A stretch of 24,577 nt of DNA from DATKWD01 sp035529695 (GTDB lineage Bacteria; Actinomycetota; Acidimicrobiia; Acidimicrobiales; Salinilacustritrichaceae): NCBI GenBank assembly GCA_035529695.1, contig DATKWD010000167.1:1-24577 (forward strand), written 5' to 3'. Shown here one piece after another: positions 7,000 through 15,341 of the stretch. The position numbers were made by a program, and so were the translations under genes. Every line of letters starts with the position of its first letter. Position 1 is the stretch's first letter. The notes under the pieces were generated by a model, which did not search any database, was not told the origin of the DNA, and saw only the letters and a program-made list of their open reading frames with translations.

Positions 7000-7725
7000 A
7001 TGACGCCGCCGCGGGAAGCAACGGTGATGCAATGGCGCCGGGCGATGGTGACCGAGCCCCACGGGCTCGCGTGGATGATCGCTTGGTCGTTCATGGTCGG
7101 CTCGACGCTGTTCGCAGTCGGTTCGTTCCCGGCGTACTCCCAGAACGTCGATCCGGGCGTCGTCGGGATCACCTTCGTGGTCGGGTCGGTGTTCTTCACC
7201 GGTGCCGGGTATGGCCAGTTCGTCCAGGTCGTTCGTGATCCGAGCCGACCTCGTCGAGGCCGCGGGTTGTTCGCATGGCGCCCGACCGAGCGTGCGTGGT
7301 TGGCGGTCGCGAGCCAACTGGCGGGGACCATCCTGTTCAACATCAACACCATCGATGCCATGATCGAGGGGCTGACAACCGAGCAGACCAACCGCCTCGT
7401 CTGGGCACCAGATCTGTTCGGCTCGTCCGCGTTCCTGATCGCGAGCCACCTCGCCTGGATCGGGTGCTGCGGCCGATTGTGGTGCGTGCGCACCGACGAA
7501 GCCGACTGGTGGTCGTCGTTGTCGAACTACATCGGCTCGATCTTCTTCATGCTCTCTGCGCTCGCGTCATTCACGCTGAGGACCACCGACGACACACTGA
7601 ACACGACGATCGTGAACTCAGGCACTTTCGTCGGTGCGGTCTGCTTCCTTGCAGGTGCCTACCTGCTGCTGCCCCCGGCGAACCGAACGAGAGCAGTCGA
7701 CCCGGTCAGCGGCGACCGGGCATGA
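7000..7725 (+). CDS. Uncharacterised six-helix membrane protein (YrhK-like repeats)
   Basis: I do not recognise a named family with certainty. The 241-residue protein has six predicted transmembrane helices (about 24-44, 54-76, 98-117, 138-160, 172-193 and 205-225). Each carries a G-S/T-x-x-F-like motif: GSTLF at 34, GSVFF at 62, GTILF at 109, GSSAF at 141, GSIFF at 179 and GAVCF at 212. This suggests internal duplication of a one- or two-helix unit, resembling YrhK-type membrane domains. The loop between helices 2 and 3 is basic (RDPSRPRRGRG), which suits a cytoplasmic location. It starts 9 nt after gadB and its stop overlaps the next start (ATGA), so it is co-translated with the channel gene. 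The ATG codons at 7027 and 7045 are alternative starts; none has a strong ribosome-binding site. Confidence 0.75.
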   Translation: MTPPREATVMQWRRAMVTEPHGLAWMIAWSFMVGSTLFAVGSFPAYSQNVDPGVVGITFVVGSVFFTGAGYGQFVQVVRDPSRPRRGRGLFAWRPTERAWLAVASQLAGTILFNINTIDAMIEGLTTEQTNRLVWAPDLFGSSAFLIASHLAWIGCCGRLWCVRTDEADWWSSLSNYIGSIFFMLSALASFTLRTTDDTLNTTIVNSGTFVGAVCFLAGAYLLLPPANRTRAVDPVSGDRA

Positions 7726-9608
7726 GCCCACGAGAACCTCGGCGCGGCCGGTCGAAGGAAGTGAGCATCCGTCAGCGGATCCGCTACCGATTCGACAACG
7801 TGCTGGCCCGCGGCACGGGCGCGGCGCTCGTGTGGCTGGGTGTGGTCACGATCGCCGCGGTACTGCTCAGTTCGCTACTGCTGACCATCTTCGGTGTGAC
7901 GTTCACCGGAACCGGCAGCTCAGGGTGGCTCGAGGACTTCTGGCAGAGCCTCCTCCGGATCCTCGACACCGGCACCATGGCAGGCGACATCGGCTGGGGA
8001 CGACGGGTGCTGGCGCTTCTCGTGACGCTGTTCGGCGTGCTGGTCGCCGGCACGCTCATCGGAATCATCGCAGCCGGGGTGGAAGACCGGATCGACAGCA
8101 TGCGGCGCGGACGCAGCGTGGTCATCGAATCGGGACACCTCGTGATCCTCGGCGGGTCACGTCGTCTCCCGATGGTCGTCGAACAGCTCGTCCTCGCCAA
8201 CGCCGAGCGCGAGTCGAACACGATCGTCATCCTGGCCGACCGCGACCCGACAGACATGCGCAGAGCCGTCGTGGAGGCGGTGCCTGATCGGCACGGGACT
8301 CACATCGTCTACAGATCAGGTGACCCGACGCTTCGGTCAGACCTCGCGCTCGCCCGCGTCGGCGACGCCCGCGGAGCGATCGTGCTCTCCGACGACGACG
8401 ACCGATCCGATGTCGCGGTGGTGCAGACGGTGCTCGCCATCAACGCCGAACTCGGTGACCTCGGCGACCTCACCGTCGTCGCCGAGGTGAACGATCCGGC
8501 GACCGCCGCCCGGCTGGTCGATGCGTGCGGCCCGACGGTGCACCCGATCGTGACGGCCCAAGCGATCGCGCGAACGGCTGCGTTCGCCCTTCGCCAGCGC
8601 GGGCTCGGCGAGGTGGTCGCCGAACTCGCCGACTTTCGGGGTTGCGACCTCCACATCGCCGAGCAGCCGGCGCTGACCGGGCTCCGCTTCGACGAGCTGG
8701 TGGGTCGGTTCGCCAACGCTCGACCACTCGGCGTGGTCCACGCCGACGGGCGAATCGCGCTCAACCCACCCGCCGACTCGATCGTCGCTGACGGAGACCG
8801 CCTCGTCGTCATCGCCCAGGACCTCGAGACGCTCGAGTTGGCCGAGGCGACATCACGTCTCCCGAACGACGCGCCGATCCGCCATCGCGCGCCGCTGGCG
8901 ACCGAGGCGGCCACCGAGCACATCCTCGTCATGGGATGGAACCGTCTCGGACCCCATCTCCTCAATGGGTGGGCAGCCACCACTTCCGCGTCGTCCACCG
9001 TCGAAGTGGTGTTCGATCCGCAACTCATCGAACCCTCCGACATCATCGTGCCCGACCTCGGTGTCGACGTGCGTCTCTCGCCCGCGTCCGAGTTGTCGTC
9101 GTTGAGCTTCGCTCGTCGGCCGACGACGATCGTCATGCTCGGCTCCACCACGGTCGACCCGAGTGAGGCCGACACGAGGACGCTGCTCGACGTGATGCAG
9201 CTCAGGCGACGGTGGGCCGCACAGGACGAGATTCCGAGGTTCATCGTTCAGATGCTCGACGACGAGCACCTCGAGCTCGCCGAGCTCAGCGGCCCCGACG
9301 ACTTCCTGATCAGCGCCGCGCTCGGCAGCCAGTTCATCGCACAACTGATCGAGCAGCCCGAGCGGCGTGGCGTTCTCCTCGAGCTCTACGGCGGCGACCA
9401 TGCGTCGATCCGTCTGGTTCGATGCGGCCGCCTCGACCTGGTGGGTTCCTTCACCGCCGACCAGATCTTCTCCGGCGCGTACGCAGCTGGTGTGCTGGCG
9501 ATCGGCTGGCGACACGCCACGATCCAAGGCGAGCAGGTCATGCTCAACCCGAACGCTTCGGATCGCGTCACGCTCGCCGCCGACGATGAGATCGTGATCG
9601 TCGGCTGA
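7722..9608 (+). CDS. CASTOR/POLLUX-like ion channel with RCK-type domains
   Basis: This 628-residue protein resembles the bacterial relatives of the plant nuclear channels CASTOR, POLLUX and DMI1. It has a basic N-terminus, one transmembrane helix (about 34-57), a pore-loop region (70-92, containing DTGTMAGD), and a second helix (95-119). The family's conserved junction GRSVVIESGHLVILGGS (130-146) leads into a Rossmann fold whose GGS turn and following DRDP suggest nucleotide binding. A second regulatory half begins near residue 400 (HILVMGWN) and extends to the C-terminus, so there are two RCK-like modules. The plant proteins are cation channels (K+ or Ca2+ permeable); selectivity here cannot be read from the sequence. 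ATGA overlap with the six-helix gene implies translational coupling. The frame is open upstream of 7722, but that part is a shadow of the previous gene. Confidence 0.85.
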   Translation: MSPREPRRGRSKEVSIRQRIRYRFDNVLARGTGAALVWLGVVTIAAVLLSSLLLTIFGVTFTGTGSSGWLEDFWQSLLRILDTGTMAGDIGWGRRVLALLVTLFGVLVAGTLIGIIAAGVEDRIDSMRRGRSVVIESGHLVILGGSRRLPMVVEQLVLANAERESNTIVILADRDPTDMRRAVVEAVPDRHGTHIVYRSGDPTLRSDLALARVGDARGAIVLSDDDDRSDVAVVQTVLAINAELGDLGDLTVVAEVNDPATAARLVDACGPTVHPIVTAQAIARTAAFALRQRGLGEVVAELADFRGCDLHIAEQPALTGLRFDELVGRFANARPLGVVHADGRIALNPPADSIVADGDRLVVIAQDLETLELAEATSRLPNDAPIRHRAPLATEAATEHILVMGWNRLGPHLLNGWAATTSASSTVEVVFDPQLIEPSDIIVPDLGVDVRLSPASELSSLSFARRPTTIVMLGSTTVDPSEADTRTLLDVMQLRRRWAAQDEIPRFIVQMLDDEHLELAELSGPDDFLISAALGSQFIAQLIEQPERRGVLLELYGGDHASIRLVRCGRLDLVGSFTADQIFSGAYAAGVLAIGWRHATIQGEQVMLNPNASDRVTLAADDEIVIVG

Positions 9609-9833
9609 CCGGTCACGGTGATCGTCGCTCCGGGCTCAGACGGTCGCTGCGGCGAGGTGGCCGTCGGTGACCGCCTGCTGGACGACCTCGTCATCGTGAC
9701 CGAGCCGTCCGGGTCAGGTCGGAGTCAACCACCAGCCGAGCGTTGGCCCGCATCGGCCCTCCTTCACCGCCCGTCTGGGTGATCTCGCGGTGACGGTGAC
9801 CGCAGCGACGGCGGAATCGCGGATCGCCAGCGT
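9609..9833. other. Intergenic region upstream of the LuxR regulator
   Basis: These 225 bp lie between the channel stop and the regulator's promoter. No convincing ORF, terminator or named motif is visible. It may hold sites for the regulator itself. Confidence 0.4.
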
Positions 9834-9839
9834 TACCCT
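9834..9839 (+). promoter_or_regulatory. -10 box placed for a leaderless micro-ORF
   Basis: TACCCT ends 6 nt before the GTG at 9846, the same geometry as at three other genes in the window. The predicted transcript therefore starts at the GTG of a 7-codon ORF, not at the start of the regulator. Confidence 0.5.
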
Positions 9840-9845
9840 CGCTTC

Positions 9846-9869
9846 GTGAAATCCCGGGGCAGACGGTGA
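9846..9869 (+). CDS. Seven-codon leaderless micro-ORF overlapping the LuxR gene start
   Basis: GTG AAA TCC CGG GGC AGA CGG TGA encodes M-K-S-R-G-R-R. It begins where a leaderless transcript from the TACCCT box should begin, and its TGA (9867-9869) overlaps the GTG start (9866-9868) of the regulator as GTGA. The encoded peptide is unlikely to matter for itself apart from its arginine codons (CGG, AGA, CGG). The arrangement would deliver ribosomes to the downstream start by termination-reinitiation. It is too short for gene finders and is supported only by position and phase. Confidence 0.4.
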   Translation: MKSRGRR

Positions 9870-12079
9870 GCGATCTTGTCGCGATCCGCGATCAGGCACG
9901 ATTCACCGGTCCGGCAGCACAATCCAAGGTCGTGGAGCGCTCGCGACTCGACCACTCCTTCGCTGCGGCAACCGGGAAGGTCTTGCGTGTCCTGGCGCCC
10001 GCCGGCTACGGGAAGTCGACGCTCGTCGCGCGATGGGTTGCGAACGACACACGAAGCACTCGGTGGCTCGACCTCGAGCCGATCGACAACGACCCGCTCG
10101 TCCTTGCCCATGTACTCACCGACGGTCTCGCGGACTTCGAAGGGACAGATCTCGATCGGCAAGCAGCCGGTCTCGGCTCGTCCGACGACCTCTGGCGCTC
10201 GATCGCCGGTATCGACGAGCCGTTCGTCCTGGTGCTCGACGACATCCACCACCTCACCGACAGGGCATCGACAGATCCCATCGACGTCGTCATCGAGAAC
10301 CTTCGGCCGGACTCGACGCTGGTCCTGGTCGGACGCGCCTGCCACCACCCCGAAGCGATCGCTCGACACCGGCTCCAGCCAGGCGTCGTCGACGTGACCG
10401 CCGATGCCCTCGCCCTGGATCTCGCCGAGACCGAAGAGATGCTGACCAAGCTGGGGGTCAGCGCAGACATCGAATCGATCAAGCGCATCGCCGACCAGTT
10501 CGAGGGGTGGCCGGCGGGGCTTCGCCTGGCCGCGCAGGTGTTGGTCACCCCGGCTGACGGCGGCGCGATTCCCCTCAGCAGGCTCGGCGACACGAACGAC
10601 GTGACCGACTACATCACCGGGGAGTGGTTCGGCGGGCTCGGGCCCGAGGACCAGAACTTTCTCACCGAGATCGGATGCCTCGAACGCTTCACCGGCGAGC
10701 AGTGCGACGCCGTTCTGGGACGCCACGACTCCGCTTCCATCCTGCATCATCTCTGCCGCAATGAACTGATGATCATCCCGCTCGATCAGACCGGCGACTG
10801 GTACCGCATGCACGCAGTGCTGTCGCGCTGGCTCTCCTCCCGGCTCCAGAGTCTCGACCGCGAGCGTTGGCGCCAGATCCACATCGCCGCATCTCGGTGG
10901 TGGGCACGCCAGCACGACGTCGACCTCGCCATCGAGCACGCTGCGACAGCAGGCGAGATGGGCCTTCTCGAAGACCTGGTGAAGGTACACAGCGCGAACT
11001 TCGTCGCTCGGGGGATGCATCCGACGGTCGATCGTTGGCTGGCGAGAGTCGAAGACGCCCGGATTCGGTCGTCGCCGGAGCTGAGGCACGCCAAGACCGT
11101 CCTGGCGATCGGCGCCGGAGACGGAGAGCGCGCGCTCAACTGGATGCGGATCTCGATGGCCGAACACGATCTGCTCGACGATGGCCTCGCCGATCCGACC
11201 GATGTGGTCGGTCTTCAGACCGAAGCCCTCTTCGCGACGCTGGAGACCCACCCGGCAGAGGAACTGATTCCAGCGGCGCTCAACGCCCATTGTCACCTTC
11301 CGGCCGGGGCATGGCGCTCCCTGGCGACGTTGGCGCTCGGAGCGAACCTGTACCTCGCTGGTGACGAACGGGCAATCGACGTGTTGCGAGAGTCGTTGTT
11401 CGAGAGCGAGATCGCCAACACGACGGCGCCGCATGCGGTCGCGTGCGCCTGCCTTTCGATCGTCCTCGACCTCGAGGGCCAGGCCGCCGAGGCCACCGAG
11501 CTCAGCAGTCGCGCCACGAGCAGCGACTCTGCGGGGCACGGCGAGGCGGCGACCGGACTCTCCGAGGCGGTCGCGGCGCTCGTCGACGCTCGTGCGGGGC
11601 GCCTCGACGAGGCGACCGAACGGATCGCCCACGGCCGTGCCCGAATGGCGCAGTTCGACCGTTGCGCACCGTGGTTCAACATCCTGGGGCTCCTCACGTT
11701 GGCTCGCGCGAGTCTGCTCGTCGACGACGTCGCAGGCGCCGGCGATCTGCTGCACCAACTCGAACGCAAGATGGCGAGCCAAGACGAGACCACGTCACTC
11801 GCAGCACAGGTCGAGGCGCTGCACGACCGAGTTCATGCTGCGGGCGACGTGTTCGCGGCTCGCGACGCGTTGTTGACTGCGGCGGAACTCCGCGTCGTGC
11901 AGTATCTGCCGACCAATCTCAGCCTGGCTGACATCGCCACCCGGCTGTACGTGTCGCGCAACACGGTGAAGAGTCACGCCGCGTCCATCTACCGCAAGCT
12001 CGGAGTCGGCTCGAGGGGCGAGGCAGTCGAAGTGGCAGGGCAGACCGGTCTGATCGACAAGACCAACACGATCATCTGA
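9866..12079 (+). CDS. MalT-like (LAL) LuxR-family transcriptional regulator
   Basis: This 737-residue regulator has the architecture of the large ATP-binding LuxR (MalT/LAL) group. An N-terminal STAND-type NTPase has a Walker A motif APAGYGKST (44-52) and a Walker B motif VLVLDD (121-126). The middle is a helical region of TPR-like repeats (about 330-650, rich in A, L and E). A C-terminal LuxR helix-turn-helix (about 674-725) contains the recognition segment LYVSRNTVKSHAASIYRKLG. Such proteins bind ATP and a small inducer or protein partner and then activate promoters. No catabolic operon lies next to it, so the signal is unknown. The GTG start at 9866 has GGGG about 6 nt upstream and overlaps a leader micro-ORF. 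It converges on the DUF1269 gene. Confidence 0.92.
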   Translation: MSDLVAIRDQARFTGPAAQSKVVERSRLDHSFAAATGKVLRVLAPAGYGKSTLVARWVANDTRSTRWLDLEPIDNDPLVLAHVLTDGLADFEGTDLDRQAAGLGSSDDLWRSIAGIDEPFVLVLDDIHHLTDRASTDPIDVVIENLRPDSTLVLVGRACHHPEAIARHRLQPGVVDVTADALALDLAETEEMLTKLGVSADIESIKRIADQFEGWPAGLRLAAQVLVTPADGGAIPLSRLGDTNDVTDYITGEWFGGLGPEDQNFLTEIGCLERFTGEQCDAVLGRHDSASILHHLCRNELMIIPLDQTGDWYRMHAVLSRWLSSRLQSLDRERWRQIHIAASRWWARQHDVDLAIEHAATAGEMGLLEDLVKVHSANFVARGMHPTVDRWLARVEDARIRSSPELRHAKTVLAIGAGDGERALNWMRISMAEHDLLDDGLADPTDVVGLQTEALFATLETHPAEELIPAALNAHCHLPAGAWRSLATLALGANLYLAGDERAIDVLRESLFESEIANTTAPHAVACACLSIVLDLEGQAAEATELSSRATSSDSAGHGEAATGLSEAVAALVDARAGRLDEATERIAHGRARMAQFDRCAPWFNILGLLTLARASLLVDDVAGAGDLLHQLERKMASQDETTSLAAQVEALHDRVHAAGDVFAARDALLTAAELRVVQYLPTNLSLADIATRLYVSRNTVKSHAASIYRKLGVGSRGEAVEVAGQTGLIDKTNTII

Positions 12080-12092
12080 CGCAGGCGCCCTG

Positions 12093-12120
12093 CGGGCGGT
12101 TCCTCTCGGTACCCCGCCCG
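12093..12120. terminator. Hairpin between convergent luxR and DUF1269 genes
   Basis: CGGGCGG (12093-12099) pairs with CCGCCCG (12114-12120) around a 14-nt loop, and a small GCAGG/CCTGC dyad (12081-12093) precedes it. No T-tract follows. It is a plausible shared 3' end for the two convergent genes. Confidence 0.35.
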
Positions 12121-12132
12121 GAGGGCCGCGCG

Positions 12133-12654
12133 CTACTCCCCAGCGGCCTCGAACGCTTGCTCGAGGGCACCGTCGGTGTCCCCGACGTTGGTCGACGCAA
12201 CAACGGTCTCGGCGTTGGTCAGCAGCCCTTCGATGTCGGTGCCCTGCGGGTTGACCGCGACGATGACCAGACCGGCGTCGCCGGACTCGAGCACGTCACT
12301 CATCCTGCGCACCTCGTCCTTGGGGATGTTGTTCCAGTAGTGGCCCGCAAGGCCACCCACACCGGCCCACACCGCCGACGTCGCAGCGAGGGGACCAAGG
12401 AACACGATTCCCAACGGGGCCGAGACGACCGCCAACGCGCCACCGAGCACACCCGTACCCCAGGCGGCGTGCTTGGCACTGGTGTTGTGCCGATCGATCT
12501 CGAGCTTGCCGTCGGCCCCCTTCTCGACGACGGCGACCGCGAGGTGGTCGATCTGACCCTCACCCTTCACTCCGTGAAGGGTGTCGAAATCCAGCTCGGC
12601 CGCGGCCTTGTTGGCGTAGGTCGCGACGGCGACGGTGACGGGCTTGTTTGACAT
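12133..12654 (-). CDS. DUF1269-family protein with glycine-rich hydrophobic core
   Basis: This 173-residue protein opens with a ferredoxin-like beta-alpha region (VTVAVATYANKAAAELDFDTL, residues 6-26; charged EKGADGKLEIDRHNT follows). A glycine/alanine-rich hydrophobic stretch (66-105) fits DUF1269 proteins, where a glycine-zipper-like helical hairpin is flanked by soluble parts. Residues 110-145 (IPKDEVRRMSDVLESGDAGLVIVAV) resemble a second half of the same soluble fold. The role of DUF1269 proteins is unknown; they are often seen near stress genes. The ATG at 12654 has GAGAGG about 9 nt upstream. The frame remains open far upstream (antisense to the sulfatase), but there is no homology there. 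It is divergent from the sulfatase gene. Confidence 0.85.
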   Translation of the reverse strand: MSNKPVTVAVATYANKAAAELDFDTLHGVKGEGQIDHLAVAVVEKGADGKLEIDRHNTSAKHAAWGTGVLGGALAVVSAPLGIVFLGPLAATSAVWAGVGGLAGHYWNNIPKDEVRRMSDVLESGDAGLVIVAVNPQGTDIEGLLTNAETVVASTNVGDTDGALEQAFEAAGE

Positions 12655-12767
12655 GATGTGGATCCTCTCGATGGTGGGAACTCCGAGGACTGCGGCATCC
12701 TGTGGACACCCGCTCCCTCGGCTGGACAGGGCGGACACGAATGACGTTCCACGTCCGGCCAGTGGCG

Positions 12768-12773
12768 ACGATA
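12768..12773 (-). promoter_or_regulatory. Possible -10 box of the DUF1269 gene
   Basis: TATCGT on the minus strand matches TANNNT and would give a leader of about 107 nt carrying GAGAGG. A -35 box is not evident. Confidence 0.25.
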
Positions 12774-12834
12774 TGGCGGGGCCCGAAGGCCGACATCGCC
12801 CAAAGTGGCTGATTTCCGACACCGCCGATCGAAC

Positions 12835-12840
12835 TAGGTT
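12835..12840 (+). promoter_or_regulatory. Leaderless -10 box of the sulfatase gene
   Basis: TAGGTT ends 6 nt before the GTG at 12847, so transcription should begin at the start codon. No ribosome-binding site is present. Confidence 0.55.
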
Positions 12841-12846
12841 CGGGTC

Positions 12847-15219
12847 GTGACCGACCGACCCGACCGACATGCCCGCTCCATGCTGCCGATCCCTGATCGT
12901 CCCAAGCACGGACACACGACCTACGACGCACGTGATCCCGAGACATCGTTCGCGCCGATCGAGCCGCTGTTGCCACCGGAAGGTGCACCGAACGTCCTGG
13001 TCGTGCTCCTCGATGACGTCGGGTTCGGCGCGTCCACGGCCTTCGGTGGCCCGTGCGCGACCCCGAACGCCGAGCGTCTCGCCGCCGGCGGACTCAGGTA
13101 CAACCGGTTCCACACCACCGCGCTGTGCGCGCCGACACGCCAAGCGATGCTCACCGGCCGCAATCATCACTCGGTCGGGATGGGAAGCATCACCGAGACG
13201 GCGACCTCGGCGCCGGGCAACAGCTCGGTCCGGCCCAACACCAAGGCCCCGCTGGCGATGACGCTGAAGCTCAACGGCTACTCGACGGCGCAGTTCGGCA
13301 AGTGCCACGAGGTTCCGGTCTGGCAGTCCTCCCCACTCGGGCCCTTCGACGCATGGCCGTCCGGTGGCGGCGGTTTCGAGACGTTCTACGGCTTCATCGG
13401 CGGCGAGAACAACCAGTGGGAACCAGCCCTCTACGACGGGACGACCCCGGTCGAGCCACCGGCGACACCCGAGGAGGGGTACCACCTCACCGAGGATCTG
13501 GCCGATCGTGCGGTGAACTGGATCCGCCAGCAGAAGGCCCTCATGCCCGATCGGCCGTTCTTCGCCTACTTCGCCCCTGGAGCGACCCACGCGCCGCACC
13601 ACGTGCCGAAGGAGTGGGCCGACAAGTACGCCGGTCGGTTCGACGACGGCTGGGATGCGCTGCGCGAGCGGACCTTCGCTCGGCAGAAGGAACTCGGCAC
13701 CATTCCCGAGGACGCGGAGCTGACCGTCCGTCACGACGAGATCACCGCATGGGACGACATGCCCGAGGAGATGAAGCCCGTCCTCGCTCGCGAGATGGAG
13801 GTCTATGCGGGCTTCCTCGAGCACACCGACCACCACGTCGGCCGGGTCATCGATGCGATCGAGGATCTCGGAGTCCTCGACGACACGATCATCTACTACA
13901 TCGTCGGAGACAACGGAGCCTCTGCCGAAGGCACGATGAACGGTGCCTTCAACGAGATGGCCAACTTCAACGGAATGGCTGCGCTCGAGACGCCCGAGTT
14001 CATGCGGTCGAAGATGGACGAGTTCGGCACTCCCAGCTCGTACAACCACTACTCGGTGGGCTGGGCGTGGGCGATGAACACCCCGTTCCAATGGACCAAG
14101 CAGGTGGCCTCGCACTGGGGAGGTACCCGCAACGGCGCGATCGTGCACTGGCCGAGCGGGATCCAGGAACCAGGAGGATTGCGGACGCAGTTCACCCACG
14201 TCATCGACATCGCACCGACGATCCTCGAGGCCGCCGGACTTCCCGAACCGACGATGGTGAACGGCGTGCAGCAGAGCCCGATGGAGGGGACGAGCATGCT
14301 CTACACCTTCAACGAGGCAGACTCGGCCGAGCGGCACGACCTCCAGTACTTCGAGATGTTCGGCAACCGCGGGATCTACGACAAGGGATGGAGCGCGGTC
14401 ACCAAGCACAAGACGCCCTGGATCATGGTCGGTGGCGATCTTCCGGCATTCGACGACGACGTGTGGGAGCTCTATGACGGGTCGAACGACTACAGCCAGG
14501 CGGTGGACCTCAGCAAGGAGCATCCTGAACTGCTCGCCAAGCTGCAGCGGAAGTGGCTCATCGAGGCGACGAAGTACAACGTGCTGCCGATGGACGACCG
14601 CACCGGCGAGCGGCTCGAGCCCACGATGGCCGGACGGCCGACGCTGATCCACGGCGACAGCCAGACGTTCTATCCCGGCATGGGCCGACTGTCCGAGAAC
14701 AGCGTCGTGAGCATCAAGAACCGATCCTTCGCGGTCACCGCTGAGGTCGACGTTCCGGCCGACGGGCTGGACGGGGTGATCATCGCGCAGGGCGGGCGCT
14801 TCGGCGGATGGACGGTCTACGTCATCGACGGACACGTGAAGTTCGCCTACAACGTGCTCGGGATCCAGGAGTTCATCGCAGGAGCCGGCTCACCGCTGCC
14901 CGACGGGACCCACCAGGTGCGAGTCGAGTTCGCATACGACGGCGGGGGCCTCGCCAAGGGCGGAGACGTCACCCTCTACTGCGACGGCACCGAGATCGGT
15001 TCCGGCCGCGTCGGTGCGACCCAACCGATGGTCTTCTCCGCCGACGAGACCACCGACATCGGCTACGAGTCAGGCACGACGGTGGGGTCGGAGTACGAAG
15101 CGGCGACCAGTCGCTTCACGGGCAAGATCCACTGGGTCCAGCTCGACGTCGGTGCAGACGATCACGACCACTTCATCGACCCGGACGAGCGTCACCGCAT
15201 CGCCATCGCCCGACAGTAG
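12847..15219 (+). CDS. Arylsulfatase (type I, formylglycine-dependent), AtsD-like
   Basis: This 790-residue sulfatase cleaves sulfate esters. The type I signature CAPTRQAMLTGR (94-105) contains Cys94, the residue converted to formylglycine by FGE, followed by the required Pro and Arg98. Metal-binding Asp56-Asp57 (VVLLDDVG) and the GDNGAS motif in the middle complete the active site. About 200 residues at the C-terminus (from about 640) form a beta-rich region with a lectin-like pattern. Length and layout match the mycobacterial AtsD-type enzymes (about 787 residues). No signal peptide or lipobox is seen, so the enzyme is probably cytosolic. The GTG start is supported by the leaderless -10 box. 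A SulP anion transporter follows; no FGE gene is in the window. The natural substrate cannot be predicted. Confidence 0.93.
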   Translation: MTDRPDRHARSMLPIPDRPKHGHTTYDARDPETSFAPIEPLLPPEGAPNVLVVLLDDVGFGASTAFGGPCATPNAERLAAGGLRYNRFHTTALCAPTRQAMLTGRNHHSVGMGSITETATSAPGNSSVRPNTKAPLAMTLKLNGYSTAQFGKCHEVPVWQSSPLGPFDAWPSGGGGFETFYGFIGGENNQWEPALYDGTTPVEPPATPEEGYHLTEDLADRAVNWIRQQKALMPDRPFFAYFAPGATHAPHHVPKEWADKYAGRFDDGWDALRERTFARQKELGTIPEDAELTVRHDEITAWDDMPEEMKPVLAREMEVYAGFLEHTDHHVGRVIDAIEDLGVLDDTIIYYIVGDNGASAEGTMNGAFNEMANFNGMAALETPEFMRSKMDEFGTPSSYNHYSVGWAWAMNTPFQWTKQVASHWGGTRNGAIVHWPSGIQEPGGLRTQFTHVIDIAPTILEAAGLPEPTMVNGVQQSPMEGTSMLYTFNEADSAERHDLQYFEMFGNRGIYDKGWSAVTKHKTPWIMVGGDLPAFDDDVWELYDGSNDYSQAVDLSKEHPELLAKLQRKWLIEATKYNVLPMDDRTGERLEPTMAGRPTLIHGDSQTFYPGMGRLSENSVVSIKNRSFAVTAEVDVPADGLDGVIIAQGGRFGGWTVYVIDGHVKFAYNVLGIQEFIAGAGSPLPDGTHQVRVEFAYDGGGLAKGGDVTLYCDGTEIGSGRVGATQPMVFSADETTDIGYESGTTVGSEYEAATSRFTGKIHWVQLDVGADDHDHFIDPDERHRIAIARQ

Positions 15220-15259
15220 GGCGCACATCGCGCGACGAAGATCCGAATCACCCCATTGG

Positions 15260-15279
15260 GGCGACGCCGAGACGTCGCC
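15260..15279 (+). terminator. Hairpin after the sulfatase gene
   Basis: GGCGACG (15260-15266) pairs perfectly with CGTCGCC (15273-15279) around CCGAGA, about 40 nt after the sulfatase stop. A T-tract is absent, so it is a moderate terminator candidate. Confidence 0.4.
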
Positions 15280-15286
15280 TCGCGTG

Positions 15287-15326
15287 TAGCTTCACGCCGC
15301 TGAAGCCACCCGGGCCGAGGCGGGTG
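15287..15326 (+). promoter_or_regulatory. Promoter and leader hairpin upstream of sulP
   Basis: TAGCTT (15287-15292) matches the -10 consensus used elsewhere in the window and predicts a start near 15299. The leader then folds CACCCG (15307-15312) with CGGGTG (15321-15326), directly before a purine-rich GAAAGGGGCAGAGGA ribosome-binding region for the upstream ORF. I do not recognise a known riboswitch class. Confidence 0.35.
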
Positions 15327-15341
15327 AAAGGGGCAGAGGAC

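Noticed and set aside
9833..11782. A 649-codon minus-strand frame over the LuxR gene
   Set aside because: It is a shadow of a clear MalT-like gene; no motifs are recognisable in its translation.
12655..14835. Long upstream extension of the DUF1269 frame on the minus strand
   Set aside because: It is antisense to the sulfatase with low-complexity composition. The conserved protein begins at 12654 with a ribosome-binding site.
15299..15341. A known riboswitch in the sulP leader
   Set aside because: I compared it by eye with classes such as SAM-II, fluoride and guanidine and found no matching conserved core.
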